64,000 nucleotides of DNA from contig JALSJM010000005.1 in the NCBI GenBank assembly GCA_026989355.1, positions 470,717 through 534,716 on the forward strand. The letters are read 5' to 3'. The translations under genes were made by a program, and so were the position numbers. Positions 1-9,106 of the stretch are shown piece by piece. The number at the start of each line of letters is the position of its first letter. The stretch's first letter is position 1. Source of the DNA: Paracoccaceae bacterium (GTDB lineage Bacteria; Pseudomonadota; Alphaproteobacteria; Rhodobacterales; Rhodobacteraceae). The notes below the pieces were generated by a model. The model ran no database searches, was not told the origin of the DNA, and saw only the letters and a program-made list of their open reading frames with translations.

Positions 1-345
1 CGCCCGCAATACCGCCGCCGCATCCGATGATCCGCCGCCGATTCCGGCCGCCACCGGCAGGTTCTTTTCCAGCCGGATCGAAAACGCCTGCCCGGGGGCC
101 GCCATGCGGGCCGCGCGCATGGCCAGGTTGTCTTCGGATCCGGTGCCCTCGGTCTCTGCAGCCAGCCGGGCGGCATGAGGGCCGCTCAGCACAAGGCGGG
201 GCACCCGCGCCTGTTGCAGGGTGAGCCGATCACCGGCCGAAGCGAAACACACGAGACTGTCAAGCAGGTGATAGCCATCGGTCCTTCGTCCGGTAACATG
301 CAGCGTCAGGTTGATCTTGGCCGGGGCGAAAGCCTCAATCGCCAT
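1..345 (-). CDS. ispE: 4-(cytidine 5'-diphospho)-2-C-methyl-D-erythritol kinase (partial)
   Basis: This is the N-terminal 115 residues of a GHMP-family kinase; the C-terminus lies beyond the window edge. IspE phosphorylates CDP-methylerythritol in the cytosolic MEP route to isoprenoids. The start [17 protein letters not shown] and the glycine/serine-rich ATP-binding loop [11 protein letters not shown] at residues 101-111 are the standard IspE signatures. The ATG at 345 lies inside the end of the upstream TPR gene (11-bp overlap), so the two are probably co-transcribed and translationally coupled. The ispE reading comes from direct translation of the reverse strand, with no stop in frame to the edge. 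Confidence 0.95.
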   Translation of the reverse strand, partial: MAIEAFAPAKINLTLHVTGRRTDGYHLLDSLVCFASAGDRLTLQQARVPRLVLSGPHAARLAAETEGTGSEDNLAMRAARMAAPGQAFSIRLEKNLPVAAGIGGGSSDAAAVLRA

Positions 346-2035
346 TCCTGCTCACGGCCAGCGGGCTGGCCCCCTCTGCCGCCAGCACCGCGTCCAGCCC
401 CACCTCAAGCTTGCGCCGGATGCGCTTTTCCTCCTTTTCCTCGGGGCCGAAGGAAAGCGCCCGCTGCCACTGCACGCGGGCCTCGCGGTGGCGACCGACT
501 ACCCAATAGACATCGCCCAGATGATCGTTGACGATCGGATCGGTGGGCATCAGTTCCGCAGCCCGCTCCATATGCACCACGGCTTCCTCGTAACGACCGA
601 GCCGGTAAAGCACCCAGCCAAGCGAATCGGTGATATAGCCGTCATCCGGGCGCGCGGCGACGGCCTGCCGGATCATCGCCAGTGCCTCGTCCAGCTTGAT
701 CCTCTTCTCAACCAGCGAATAGCCAAGGTAATTCAGCACATTGGGCTGACCGGGCTGAAGCTCCAGCGCCTTGCGGAAATCGGCCTCGGCATTCTCCCAT
801 TCACCGATCCGCTCATGGGCGATGCCACGGGCGTAATAGACGAACCACTGCCCCTTGTCGGGTTTCGCGAAAAGATCGATGGCTTTCCCATAGGCCCTTG
901 CCGCAGCCCCGAACTGCCTGATCTGGCGATAGGTATCGCCAAGCGCCACATGAACATCGACAAGCTCGGGGCGGGCCTTGGCCAGCTGTTCGAGCACCTC
1001 GACGGCGGCATCGGTGCGGCCAGACCTGCGAAGCGCTTCGGCACGGCCGATTTCGGCCGTTACATAAGCAGGGTCGGAAGGAGCGATCTTCTTGTAGTTC
1101 GCAATCGCCAGGTCATGACGCTGCAGCTTGTCGAACAGCTGCGCCGTCAGCAGGATCGCATCGGAATGTCCGGGGTCAAGCATTTCGGCCATGCGGCTGT
1201 AAATCAGCGTATAGCCGTCATTAGCTTCGCCGCGCAAGGCGCCGGCAACCGTATAGAATACCTCTGCAATGCCTTCGCGGGGCGAGGCAATCAGCCGGAA
1301 GGGCAGCACCTCGCCGGCCGTGAGCCGCGCACGCAAGCCATCGGCCAGAGGATCAGGCAGGGATCCGAAGATTGTGCGGAGCAGTTCCAGCGCATCCCTG
1401 TTGCGTTCGAGCTGACTGAGAATCTGGACATGGGCGATCGCCCCGCGGCGGGTGATCCTCAGGGGGCCGCCCTCCTTGCCCGAGAAGATTCTGTCGGCAC
1501 CCTCGAAATCGCCCGCAGAGGCAATTGCCAGCCCCTTGTGATAAAGCCCGAAAGCGCGCATTCCGCGGGCTGCAACCACTTCGTCGAAGGCTTCCAGCGC
1601 CTCCGACATCCGGCCGGCTCCAAGCCGGGCCCAGGACCTGACCAGCCCATCCACCAGAGGCCCGACCGAATGTTCCTTCAGCATCGCGAGAATGCCTTCG
1701 TAATCTTCCTTGCGCGCCAGATCGGCGATCAGCACCAGATTGGCGGCCTGGCTGTCCGTGCCCGGGGTTTCCTGCATCTGGCGGGCAATTGCTGCCGCAC
1801 GATCAAGATCGCCCACGCCCACGAAAGCGATAAGCGCGTTTTCAAGAAGCATCCGGTTGCCCGGATCGCGGGTCAGCGCCAGCGTGTAATACTCGGCGGC
1901 TTTCGTGTAATCGCTTGAAATGCTCGCATGACGGGCGGCCAGATAGGCGCCAGCGCCGGCTCCGCCCAGAGCGGGTGCCGCACTGCCCGCACCCGTTGCA
2001 ACGATCAACAGGGCTTTCAGGGTTTTCAATGTCAC
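335..2035 (-). CDS. TPR-repeat protein, probably secreted
   Basis: A 566-residue tetratricopeptide-repeat protein. The N-terminus ([19 protein letters not shown]) looks like a signal peptide or membrane anchor, so the repeats probably sit in the periplasm. TPR-like helical hairpins run through the protein and are clearest at about residues 390-540. I chose GTG at 2035 because AAGGA lies six bases upstream and the hydrophobic segment then follows at once; an in-frame ATG further up (2068) would add 11 polar residues. It is followed by ispE with an 11-bp overlap. TPR proteins scaffold protein complexes; the partner here cannot be read from sequence. This gene beside ispE is, as I recall, a common arrangement in Rhodobacterales. 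Confidence 0.85.
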   Translation of the reverse strand: MTLKTLKALLIVATGAGSAAPALGGAGAGAYLAARHASISSDYTKAAEYYTLALTRDPGNRMLLENALIAFVGVGDLDRAAAIARQMQETPGTDSQAANLVLIADLARKEDYEGILAMLKEHSVGPLVDGLVRSWARLGAGRMSEALEAFDEVVAARGMRAFGLYHKGLAIASAGDFEGADRIFSGKEGGPLRITRRGAIAHVQILSQLERNRDALELLRTIFGSLPDPLADGLRARLTAGEVLPFRLIASPREGIAEVFYTVAGALRGEANDGYTLIYSRMAEMLDPGHSDAILLTAQLFDKLQRHDLAIANYKKIAPSDPAYVTAEIGRAEALRRSGRTDAAVEVLEQLAKARPELVDVHVALGDTYRQIRQFGAAARAYGKAIDLFAKPDKGQWFVYYARGIAHERIGEWENAEADFRKALELQPGQPNVLNYLGYSLVEKRIKLDEALAMIRQAVAARPDDGYITDSLGWVLYRLGRYEEAVVHMERAAELMPTDPIVNDHLGDVYWVVGRHREARVQWQRALSFGPEEKEEKRIRRKLEVGLDAVLAAEGASPLAVSRNGD

Positions 2036-2126
2036 GGGCCATCCTTTCCGGCAAGACGTTGCCCGCAAGGATAGCCACTGGCGGAGGGCAAATCAATGCG
2101 ACAGCGCGACGGGCCGGATCGCCCCG

Positions 2127-3779
2127 CTACATGTTCGGATAGTTGGGGCCGTCGCCCCCTTGCGGGGTTGTCCAGTCGATGTTCTGTTTCGGATCCTTGA
2201 TGTCGCAGGTCTTGCAGTGCACGCAGTTCTGGAAATTGATCACGAACACCGGGCTTTCCACGCCTTCCCTCAGCACCTCGTAAACGCCCGCCGGGCAATA
2301 GCGCTGCGCCGGTTCGTCATATTCCGGCAGGTTGACCCGGATCGGCAGTTCGGGATCCTGCAGCTTCAGGTGGCAGGGCTGGTTTTCCTCGTGATTGGTA
2401 AAGGAAAAGGCCACATTGGTCAGGCGGTCGAATGACAGAACGCCATCGGGCCTGGGATATTCGATCGGCCTGTGGCGCGCTGCGGGTTCGGTGGCGGCGG
2501 CGTCTGTCCTGCCATGTTTCAGCGTGCCGAAAAGCGAGAACCTGAAAAGGCTGTTCGTCCACATGTCGAGGCCGCCAAGCACCAGCGAACCCAGCATTCC
2601 GAAGCGAGACCACAGCGGCTTCACGTTACGCACCGGCTTCAGATCCCTTGCCACCGGCCCGGAGCGCAAATCCTCTTCATAAGCCGTGAGTTCATCGCCT
2701 TCGCGCCCGGCCCGGATGGCTGCGCAGGCCGCCTCGGCAGCAGCCTTGCCCGACAGCATGGCATTGTGATTGCCCTTGATGCGCGGCAGGTTCACAAGCC
2801 CCGCCGAACACCCGAGAAGCGCCCCGCCCGGAAACACCACCTTCGGGATCGACTGCCATCCCCCTTCGCTGATCGCACGTGCACCATAGGCCACGCGCTT
2901 GCCGCCCTCCAGAAGCTCGGCCACCATCGGGTGGTGCTTGAAGCGCTGAAATTCCATATAGGGGTAGAGATAGGGGTTGCGGTAATTCAGATGCACCACG
3001 AAGCCGATGCAGATCTGGTTGTTTTCCGCGTGATAGATGAAACCTCCGCCGCCGGCGTTGCGGCCCAACGGCCAGCCGGCCGTGTGCACGATCTTTCCTT
3101 CCCGGTGCTTCTTCGGGTCGATCTCCCAGATTTCCTTCATGCCAAGACCGTATTTCTGCACGTCATGCCCGGCCTGCAGATCGAATTTCCCGATCACCTC
3201 CTTTGAAAGGCTGCCGCGCACGCCTTCGGCCAGAAACACGTATTTGCCCAGAAGCTCCATCCCCGGTTCGTGATTGGGGCCGGGCGTGCCATCGGGGTTC
3301 ATGCCGAAAACGCCGGCCACCACCCCGCGCACCCGTCCGTCATCGCCATAGACAAGTTCGCTGCACGACATCCCCGGAAAGATCTCCACGCCCAGTTCCT
3401 CTGCCTGCCCGGCCATCCAGCGGCAGACATTGCCCATCGAAACGATGTATTTGCCGTGGTTGCTCATCAGGGGTGGCATCGGCCAGTTGGGCACACGGAT
3501 GCTGCCGGCGGGGCCCAGGATGCAGAAGCTGTCGCTTTTCACCGGCACGGCAACCGGCGCGCGGCGCTCCTTCCAGTCGGGGATCAGGGCATCAAGGCCA
3601 CAGGGATCAAGCACCGCCCCCGAAAGGATGTGCGCTCCCACTTCCGAGCCCTTCTCGAGCACCACCACGGAAAGATCCGGGTCAAGCTGCTTCAGACGGA
3701 TCGCGGCCGAAAGCCCTGCCGGCCCCGCACCGACGATCACCACATCGTATTCCATCGATTCGCGTTCGATCTCGGCCAT
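2127..3779 (-). CDS. etfD: Electron transfer flavoprotein-ubiquinone oxidoreductase
   Basis: A 550-residue ETF-QO, the membrane-associated FAD and [4Fe-4S] enzyme that passes electrons from ETF (fed by acyl-CoA and other dehydrogenases) to ubiquinone. The N-terminal dinucleotide-binding motif VVIVGAGPAGLSAA (about residues 13-26) and EKGSEVGAHILSGAV match the family. The C-terminal ferredoxin-like part has a Cys before PAGVYEV and the cluster CVHCKTCDIKDP. Length is normal. It ends about 90 bp before the TPR gene on the same strand. The acyl-CoA dehydrogenase gene at 12222-13958 encodes a candidate upstream electron source, although it is not adjacent. An internal ATG at 3755 (MEYDVV) is an alternative start. 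Confidence 0.97.
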   Translation of the reverse strand: MAEIERESMEYDVVIVGAGPAGLSAAIRLKQLDPDLSVVVLEKGSEVGAHILSGAVLDPCGLDALIPDWKERRAPVAVPVKSDSFCILGPAGSIRVPNWPMPPLMSNHGKYIVSMGNVCRWMAGQAEELGVEIFPGMSCSELVYGDDGRVRGVVAGVFGMNPDGTPGPNHEPGMELLGKYVFLAEGVRGSLSKEVIGKFDLQAGHDVQKYGLGMKEIWEIDPKKHREGKIVHTAGWPLGRNAGGGGFIYHAENNQICIGFVVHLNYRNPYLYPYMEFQRFKHHPMVAELLEGGKRVAYGARAISEGGWQSIPKVVFPGGALLGCSAGLVNLPRIKGNHNAMLSGKAAAEAACAAIRAGREGDELTAYEEDLRSGPVARDLKPVRNVKPLWSRFGMLGSLVLGGLDMWTNSLFRFSLFGTLKHGRTDAAATEPAARHRPIEYPRPDGVLSFDRLTNVAFSFTNHEENQPCHLKLQDPELPIRVNLPEYDEPAQRYCPAGVYEVLREGVESPVFVINFQNCVHCKTCDIKDPKQNIDWTTPQGGDGPNYPNM

Positions 3780-4074
3780 GATCCTTCCCTCTCGGCTGTT
3801 TTCCGGAAACGCGGGAACCAGCCCGCCGGCTTCCGGAAAAGCGATAGCGGAGTCGGGCCGATCTGGTCAATCGCGACACGACGTTATATCCCTTGCAGGC
3901 AGCATGTGCCCTGCAGGCCGGCACCATGAGCAGAACGCAGGAAAAGGCAGAAACCGGCCTGCAACCTGCCACCGGGCTTGCAATCTGCCTTTCAGTCGGG
4001 TCAGTTGCAGAAGAAACGACCAACAGCAACGCAGGGCGCGCAGGGCGCCATGCACGAACATCTGAAGTGCGCGA

Positions 4075-4545
4075 ATGGAAAAGATACCCATGACCCGCGC
4101 GGGATATGCCGCGCTGGATGAAGAACTGAAGACCCTGAAAACCGCCGAGCGGCCGGCGGTGATCCGCGCGATCGCCGAGGCGCGCGAACATGGTGATCTG
4201 TCGGAAAATGCCGAATACCACGCCGCGCGCGAAAGGCAGAGCTTCATCGAAGGCCGCATCAAGGAGCTTGAGGCGATCCTTTCTCGGGCCGATGTCATCG
4301 ATCCGGCCACCCTCTCGGGGCCGGTGAAGTTCGGCGCCACGATCACCCTGATCGACGAGGATACCGAAGAGGAAAAGACCTATCAGATCGTGGGCGAGCC
4401 AGAGGCCAACATCGAAGCCGGCAAGCTCAACATCAGGTCTCCGCTGGCCCGCGCCCTGATCGGCAAGGAAGAGGGCGACAGCATCGAGGTGCGCACACCG
4501 GGCGGCGAAAAATGCTATGAGATCGTGACCATCGTCTATCGCTGA
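4075..4545 (+). CDS. greA: Transcription elongation factor GreA
   Basis: A 156-residue GreA, which enters the RNA polymerase secondary channel and stimulates cleavage of backtracked transcripts. The N-terminal coiled coil carries the conserved tip region [18 protein letters not shown] with acidic residues, and the C-terminal FKBP-like domain ends normally. Start MEKIPMT matches the usual GreA N-terminus (E. coli MQAIPMT), so the ATG at 4075 is preferred over the one at 4090. It is divergent from etfD across a 295-bp intergenic stretch (3780-4074) in which I see no further gene; that stretch must hold the promoters of both genes. Confidence 0.97.
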   Translation: MEKIPMTRAGYAALDEELKTLKTAERPAVIRAIAEAREHGDLSENAEYHAARERQSFIEGRIKELEAILSRADVIDPATLSGPVKFGATITLIDEDTEEEKTYQIVGEPEANIEAGKLNIRSPLARALIGKEEGDSIEVRTPGGEKCYEIVTIVYR

Positions 4546-4561
4546 GAAAGAACCATTACCA

Positions 4562-5614
4562 ATGCCGGACAGAAGGTCAGAACCGGAAAGGACCCGTGCA
4601 ACGGGGATCGACCCCGGAATCTTCGCCAGGCAGGGCGGTCACGGCATCACCTCGACCGAAATCATCGCACTGGTTCTCAGCATCCTGTGGATCGCGGGCG
4701 CCGGGCTGTTCTTCCTGCTGCGCAACCCCGGCAAGGATGGTGCGCCGGGGCTGGACGCGCTGGCGCTGGTCATCACCCTGATGGCGATCTTCCTGCCGGT
4801 TGCGGTGATCTGGGTGGCCGCGGCCGTGGCACGCAGCGCCCGCATCATGCGCGAAGAAGCCGCCCGGCTGCAGGCCGCGATCGATGCCATGCGCCACACC
4901 TACCTTTCCCATCTCCAGAATGCCGGCCATACGGTGAAACCCTCTGTCGAAGCGAAGCTGCGCCAGATCGCCGCTGCCCAGAAACAGACCGAAAGCGCCA
5001 TCGCCACCTTCACGTCACAACGCGAAAGGCTTGCCGGCACGGCCGATGAAACAAGGCCGGCCCTCGGAAACCCGGAGGCCGCGCCGGAAGGCGATGCACA
5101 GCCTGCCCTTGCCCTTGGCACGGCATCCGGGGGCGGCATCCCGCCGCTTTCGGTGGAAGAATTCATCCGCGCGCTGAACTTTCCCGAAGACGTGGATGAC
5201 AAGGAAGGCTTTGCCGCATTGCGCCGGGCCCTGCGCGATCCGCAGGTTTCCAGACTGGTGCGGGCCGCGCAGGATGTTCTGACGCTGCTGTCGCAGGACG
5301 GGATATACATGGACGATCTCACCCCCGACAGGGCCCGCCCCGAGATCTGGCGAAAGTTCGCCAGGGGCGAGCGCAGTCAGGCGATCTCGGCACTCGGCGG
5401 CGTGCACGACCGCTCAAGCCTGGCGCTGACTGCCGGCCGGATGCGCCAGGATCCGGTTTTCCGCGATACGGCACACCACTTCCTGCGCATGTTCGATCAG
5501 ATCTTCGCCGGTTTCGAAACCAACGCCAGCGACATGGACATCGCCTTGCTGGCCGACACCCGGACCGCCCGCGCCTTCATGCTGCTTGGCAGGGTGGCCG
5601 GCACGTTCCACTGA
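4562..5614 (+). CDS. Uncharacterised two-helix membrane protein
   Basis: A 350-residue protein that I do not recognise by function. It has a short cytoplasm-like N-terminus, two strongly hydrophobic helices (about residues 32-53 and 65-90), then a charged, probably helical stretch (about 91-150) with RSARIMREEAARLQAAID, a low-complexity linker rich in Ala/Pro/Gly (about 155-185), and a C-terminal soluble part of about 160 residues. No enzyme motif or cysteine is obvious. It starts 16 bp after the greA stop and is probably co-transcribed with it. Codon use resembles its neighbours, so it looks native. It could be a membrane scaffold, but that is a guess. Confidence 0.85.
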   Translation: MPDRRSEPERTRATGIDPGIFARQGGHGITSTEIIALVLSILWIAGAGLFFLLRNPGKDGAPGLDALALVITLMAIFLPVAVIWVAAAVARSARIMREEAARLQAAIDAMRHTYLSHLQNAGHTVKPSVEAKLRQIAAAQKQTESAIATFTSQRERLAGTADETRPALGNPEAAPEGDAQPALALGTASGGGIPPLSVEEFIRALNFPEDVDDKEGFAALRRALRDPQVSRLVRAAQDVLTLLSQDGIYMDDLTPDRARPEIWRKFARGERSQAISALGGVHDRSSLALTAGRMRQDPVFRDTAHHFLRMFDQIFAGFETNASDMDIALLADTRTARAFMLLGRVAGTFH

Positions 5615-5667
5615 GGCAGGAAGCAGCGCCGGGAAAGACGCGGGGCGCAGAACACATGCCCGTTGAT

Positions 5668-5685
5668 CCGGGACGCAATTCCCGG
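5668..5685. terminator. Small hairpin between convergent genes
   Basis: CCGGG, an 8-base loop, then CCCGG form a 5-bp GC stem in the 81-bp gap between the convergent membrane-protein gene and moeA. There is no T-run, so a terminator role is only plausible. Confidence 0.25.
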
Positions 5686-5695
5686 GGTCAGGATC

Positions 5696-7540
5696 CTAGC
5701 CTGCCCCGAATGCCGCATAGGGCAGGAAACGCACCGGATCGCCGGGGCGGATGGAGCGGGCCTTGTCTTCAAGCTCGACCAGCCCCTCGGCCCAGGACAA
5801 CCCCGAGATCAATCCCGAACCTTCCGAGCGGAACACCTCGGCACGCCCCTCGGCATCAAGACGGGCGCGCAGATATTCCCGCCGCCCGGCCTTCTTGTTC
5901 TTCGAAAACGCCGCCGGCACCATGAAGCCCGGGAGCGCAGGCCAGCCGGCGCCGGCCAGGCATGACAGGGCCGGGCGCGCGAAGATCACGGCACAGACCA
6001 GCGCCGCCACCGGATTGCCCGGCAGACCGAACACCGGCGCCCCCTGCCACAGCCCCAGTGCCAGCGGCCGCCCGGGCTTCATGGCAATTCGCCACTGCTG
6101 CAGGTTGCCGCTTTCCTGCAAGAGCGCCGAAACGTGATCCTCGTCTCCGGCCGAAGCCCCGCCCGAGGTGACGATCGCATCAACCCGGTCTGCCGCGGCA
6201 TCAAGGGCGGTGCGCAGGCTGCCGCGCCGGTCGGGCACATGGCCAAGATCCACCGCTTCGTATCCCCAGCCCGCCACCAGGGCCAGCAGCATTGGCCGGT
6301 TGGCATCATAGGTGCGCGCCGGCTCAAGGGTGCTGCCGGGAAGGGCAAGCTCGTCACCTGTTGAAAGCACCCCGACCCGCAGGCGCGTGCGCACCGCCAC
6401 CCGCGCCAGCCCCACCGCCGAAAGCAGCGCAAGATCGGGGGCGCGCAGCCTGTGCCCGGCTTTCAGAACAGTGGCACCGCGCTTGACATCCTCGCCCGCC
6501 CGGCGGGTGTTGGCCCCGGCACGAACAGGGCCACGAAAGGCCATATGTGTCGGCCTGCCCGCCGCCTCGGCCCCCTGCGCCGTGCCATGCCCGACGGTCA
6601 CGTCTTCCTCGAGCACCACCGTATCCACCCCCTGCGGCAGCAGGGCACCGGTCAGGATACGGATCGCATGGCCCCGGGGCACAATCCCCGCAAAGGGTGC
6701 GCCAGCTGCAGCGCGCCCCGCGATCAGCGGCAGAACATGCATATCGCCCGCCCCAAGCGCCGCATGGGAAAACCCGTAACCGTCAACCGCCGAATTGGCA
6801 CCCGGCGGATTTGCACGCAGCGCCTGTGCATCGCGCGCCAGAACGCGCCCGCAGGCCTGTCCGACGGCAACCTCTTCTTCGCCCGTCACCGGGTGCAGTG
6901 TGGCGCGCAACCGCACAAGTGCCTTGTCCACCGGAATCCAGTCCACCCCCGGCGGCAGCGCGAAGCAATCGTTGCGCAGGGGCGGCGGAGAAAGCCTGCC
7001 CCCGGTGACGGGCCCCTTTTCGCCCCCGGTGACGGCCCCCGGCCCGGCAAGGCCGACTTCGCACAGGATGAAATCGGCAATGGCAGACGTGTCGTCAAGG
7101 TCGAACACCGGCCGCCCCAGCCCTTCCAGCGGGCGGTCGCTGGCCACGGCGCGTATGGTTTCATCCTCGGGAGCCATCAGCCGGTTGCCGGTTTCGGCAC
7201 GGAAGGCTTCCACCTTCGGGTGGCGATCGCGCTTGTAGCCCTCGATCAGGACCAGATCGACAGGTGAAAGCCGCGTCAGCAGATCGGCAAGAGCGGGATC
7301 GCACGGCGGATCGGTTTCATGCATCAGGGCCCAGCGCCGACGCGAGGCCAGCATCACCTCGCGGGCACCGGCGGCGCGGTGACGGTAACTGTCGGTGCCT
7401 TCGTGATCCACGTCAAAGCTGTGATGGGCATGTTTTACGGTAGATACGGTGAACCCGCGCGCGGTGATCTCGGCCACCAGGCGCTCGACAAGCCCCGTCT
7501 TTCCCGCGTTCTTCCAGCCGGTGATGCCATAGATCCTCAT
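5696..7540 (-). CDS. moeA: MobB-MoeA fusion protein (molybdenum cofactor synthesis)
   Basis: A 614-residue fusion. Residues 1-160 are MobB, a P-loop GTPase (Walker A GWKNAGKT at 8-15) that assists attachment of GMP to molybdopterin. Residues 161-190 form a Gly/Pro linker. Residues 191-614 are MoeA, which inserts molybdate into adenylylated molybdopterin; it shows VDGYGF, LSTGDELALPG, GGASAGDED and PGRPLALG ... FGLPGNPVAA. It is last in the operon fdhD-mobA-mobB/moeA, with ATGA overlaps at each junction, which fits a unit that matures molybdopterin to the bis-MGD form used by formate dehydrogenase. There is no sign of frameshift; the fusion is continuous. The free-standing proteins are about 170 and 400 residues, so both domains are full length. 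Confidence 0.95.
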   Translation of the reverse strand: MRIYGITGWKNAGKTGLVERLVAEITARGFTVSTVKHAHHSFDVDHEGTDSYRHRAAGAREVMLASRRRWALMHETDPPCDPALADLLTRLSPVDLVLIEGYKRDRHPKVEAFRAETGNRLMAPEDETIRAVASDRPLEGLGRPVFDLDDTSAIADFILCEVGLAGPGAVTGGEKGPVTGGRLSPPPLRNDCFALPPGVDWIPVDKALVRLRATLHPVTGEEEVAVGQACGRVLARDAQALRANPPGANSAVDGYGFSHAALGAGDMHVLPLIAGRAAAGAPFAGIVPRGHAIRILTGALLPQGVDTVVLEEDVTVGHGTAQGAEAAGRPTHMAFRGPVRAGANTRRAGEDVKRGATVLKAGHRLRAPDLALLSAVGLARVAVRTRLRVGVLSTGDELALPGSTLEPARTYDANRPMLLALVAGWGYEAVDLGHVPDRRGSLRTALDAAADRVDAIVTSGGASAGDEDHVSALLQESGNLQQWRIAMKPGRPLALGLWQGAPVFGLPGNPVAALVCAVIFARPALSCLAGAGWPALPGFMVPAAFSKNKKAGRREYLRARLDAEGRAEVFRSEGSGLISGLSWAEGLVELEDKARSIRPGDPVRFLPYAAFGAG

Positions 7541-8160
7541 GTTGCACCCTGCCCCATGAGCCGCCCGGCCCTTTCCAGATCACCGGGCGTATTGACATTG
7601 AAGAACGGATCGCATGGGCCGATCTCGAAAAGCGCCTCGGCCGCGCCATGGTGGTCTGTCCACTGCACCACCTTGCGCAGGCCGCCTTCCAGGGCGGTGC
7701 GCAGATCATCGCGCAGGGCAACGGGCCAGAGGCCGAAGGTGGGATGACGCACCCGCCCGCGCCGCACATCGGGCGTTGCGGCAAGGGTGATCGGCATGCC
7801 CGAGCTCATGGCCGCGGCCATGAGCCGTTCAACCAGATCACGGGGAAAGAACGGCGTATCTGCAGCCGCCGTCACGATATGGCCGCACCCCTGTGCGGCG
7901 GCCCAGTCAAGCCCCGCAAGCACCCCGGCCAGCGGCCCCGCATGGCCTGCGATGCTGTCGGGGATCACCGGCAAGCCGAAGGCGGCAAAACGCGCCGGAT
8001 CACCGTTCGCGTTCAGCGCCAGACCGTCCACCTGCGGTGCCAGCCTGTTGATCACATGCTCCAGGATGCTGCTTTCGCCAAGCGGCAGCAGGCCCTTGTC
8101 GCCCCCGCCCATGCGTCGGGCCTGTCCGCCGGCAAGGATCACCCCCAGAGGGCGCCTCAT
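7537..8160 (-). CDS. mobA: Molybdenum cofactor guanylyltransferase
   Basis: A 207-residue nucleotidyltransferase that couples GTP to molybdopterin to form the guanine dinucleotide cofactor. The GTP-binding signature LAGGQARRMGGGDKG is at residues 9-23, and a later PLAGVLAGL segment matches the family. I chose the ATG at 8160 (MRRPLG) because it overlaps the fdhD stop as ATGA and places the LAGG motif at the usual distance from the start. A longer in-frame form would begin inside fdhD. It also overlaps the following mobB-moeA start by ATGA, so the three genes are tightly coupled. Confidence 0.96.
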   Translation of the reverse strand: MRRPLGVILAGGQARRMGGGDKGLLPLGESSILEHVINRLAPQVDGLALNANGDPARFAAFGLPVIPDSIAGHAGPLAGVLAGLDWAAAQGCGHIVTAAADTPFFPRDLVERLMAAAMSSGMPITLAATPDVRRGRVRHPTFGLWPVALRDDLRTALEGGLRKVVQWTDHHGAAEALFEIGPCDPFFNVNTPGDLERAGRLMGQGAT

Positions 8161-9041
8161 GACCGCGCACTCCTGCAAGCGCCGCCCCGCGGCTCACCCG
8201 GAACTGAGGCCGGATCCGCATCGCGGATCACTCTTTCATTGCCCGACAGGCACAGGAAGCGCCGCCCCCGCAACCGTCCGATCAGCGTCAGCCCCACCTG
8301 CCGGGCGATCTCTACCCCCCAGGCGGTGAAGCCCGATCGCGAAGCCAGAACCGGAATGCCCATCAGCGCCGTCTTGATAACCATTTCCGAGGTCAGCCGG
8401 CCGGTGGTATACAGGATCTTGTCATCGGGCGGCACGCCTTCGGCCATCATCCAGCCCGCCACCTTGTCAACCGCGTTATGGCGCCCCACGTCCTCCATGT
8501 AGACCAGCGGGCGATCTCGGCGGCACAGAACCGTGCCATGGATCGCCCCCGCTGCCAGATACAGGCTGGGCGTGCGGCTGATGGTGGCGGCAAGCGCATA
8601 AAGCCAGCTCGTGCGCAGCTCGGCCGGGGGCAGGCGAAGCCCTTCGAGGCCTTCCATCATGTCACCGAACACGGTGCCCACGGCACAACCCGACGTGCGT
8701 ATCTTCTTCTTCAGCTTTTCCTCGAAATCGGTTTCACGGGCGGTGCGCACCACCACCGTGTCGATCTCGGGATCGTAATCGATGCCGGTAACTTCCGCAT
8801 CGGGTGGCAACATGCCCTGATTGCGCAGGAAACCCAGCGCCAGATATTCAGGATAGTCACCGATCGTCATTGCCGTAACGATCTCGCGGCTGTTGAGAAA
8901 TATGGTCAGCGGGCGTTCCTCGACCACGCGGGTTTCCACGGGGGCGCCGGTCTGATCCCGGCCGGACACGACACGCGAAAGCCCGCCGCGATCCGGATCC
9001 GGCGCAATCAGATACTGGCTGCTATCGGACGCCCTTGGCAA
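8157..9041 (-). CDS. fdhD: Formate dehydrogenase accessory sulfurtransferase
   Basis: A 294-residue FdhD, which moves sulfur to the bis-MGD cofactor of formate dehydrogenase. The segments LTIFLNSREIVTAMTIGDYP, EYLALGFL, YMEDVGRHNAVDK and TTGRLTSEMVIK are typical. In E. coli FdhD the sulfur carrier is a CxxC pair; here the matching loop reads SGCAVGT, so only the first cysteine (Cys119) is present. It is the first gene of the operon with mobA and mobB-moeA, and is divergent from azlC with 65 bp between the starts. No formate dehydrogenase structural gene is in the window. Confidence 0.96.
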   Translation of the reverse strand: MPRASDSSQYLIAPDPDRGGLSRVVSGRDQTGAPVETRVVEERPLTIFLNSREIVTAMTIGDYPEYLALGFLRNQGMLPPDAEVTGIDYDPEIDTVVVRTARETDFEEKLKKKIRTSGCAVGTVFGDMMEGLEGLRLPPAELRTSWLYALAATISRTPSLYLAAGAIHGTVLCRRDRPLVYMEDVGRHNAVDKVAGWMMAEGVPPDDKILYTTGRLTSEMVIKTALMGIPVLASRSGFTAWGVEIARQVGLTLIGRLRGRRFLCLSGNERVIRDADPASVPGEPRGGACRSARS

Positions 9042-9106
9042 TTCCCGCGCTCCCTGCTAGCGGTGTGGCCACGCTGCATGCCACCCTTTCCGCAACAGGT
9101 ATAGCA

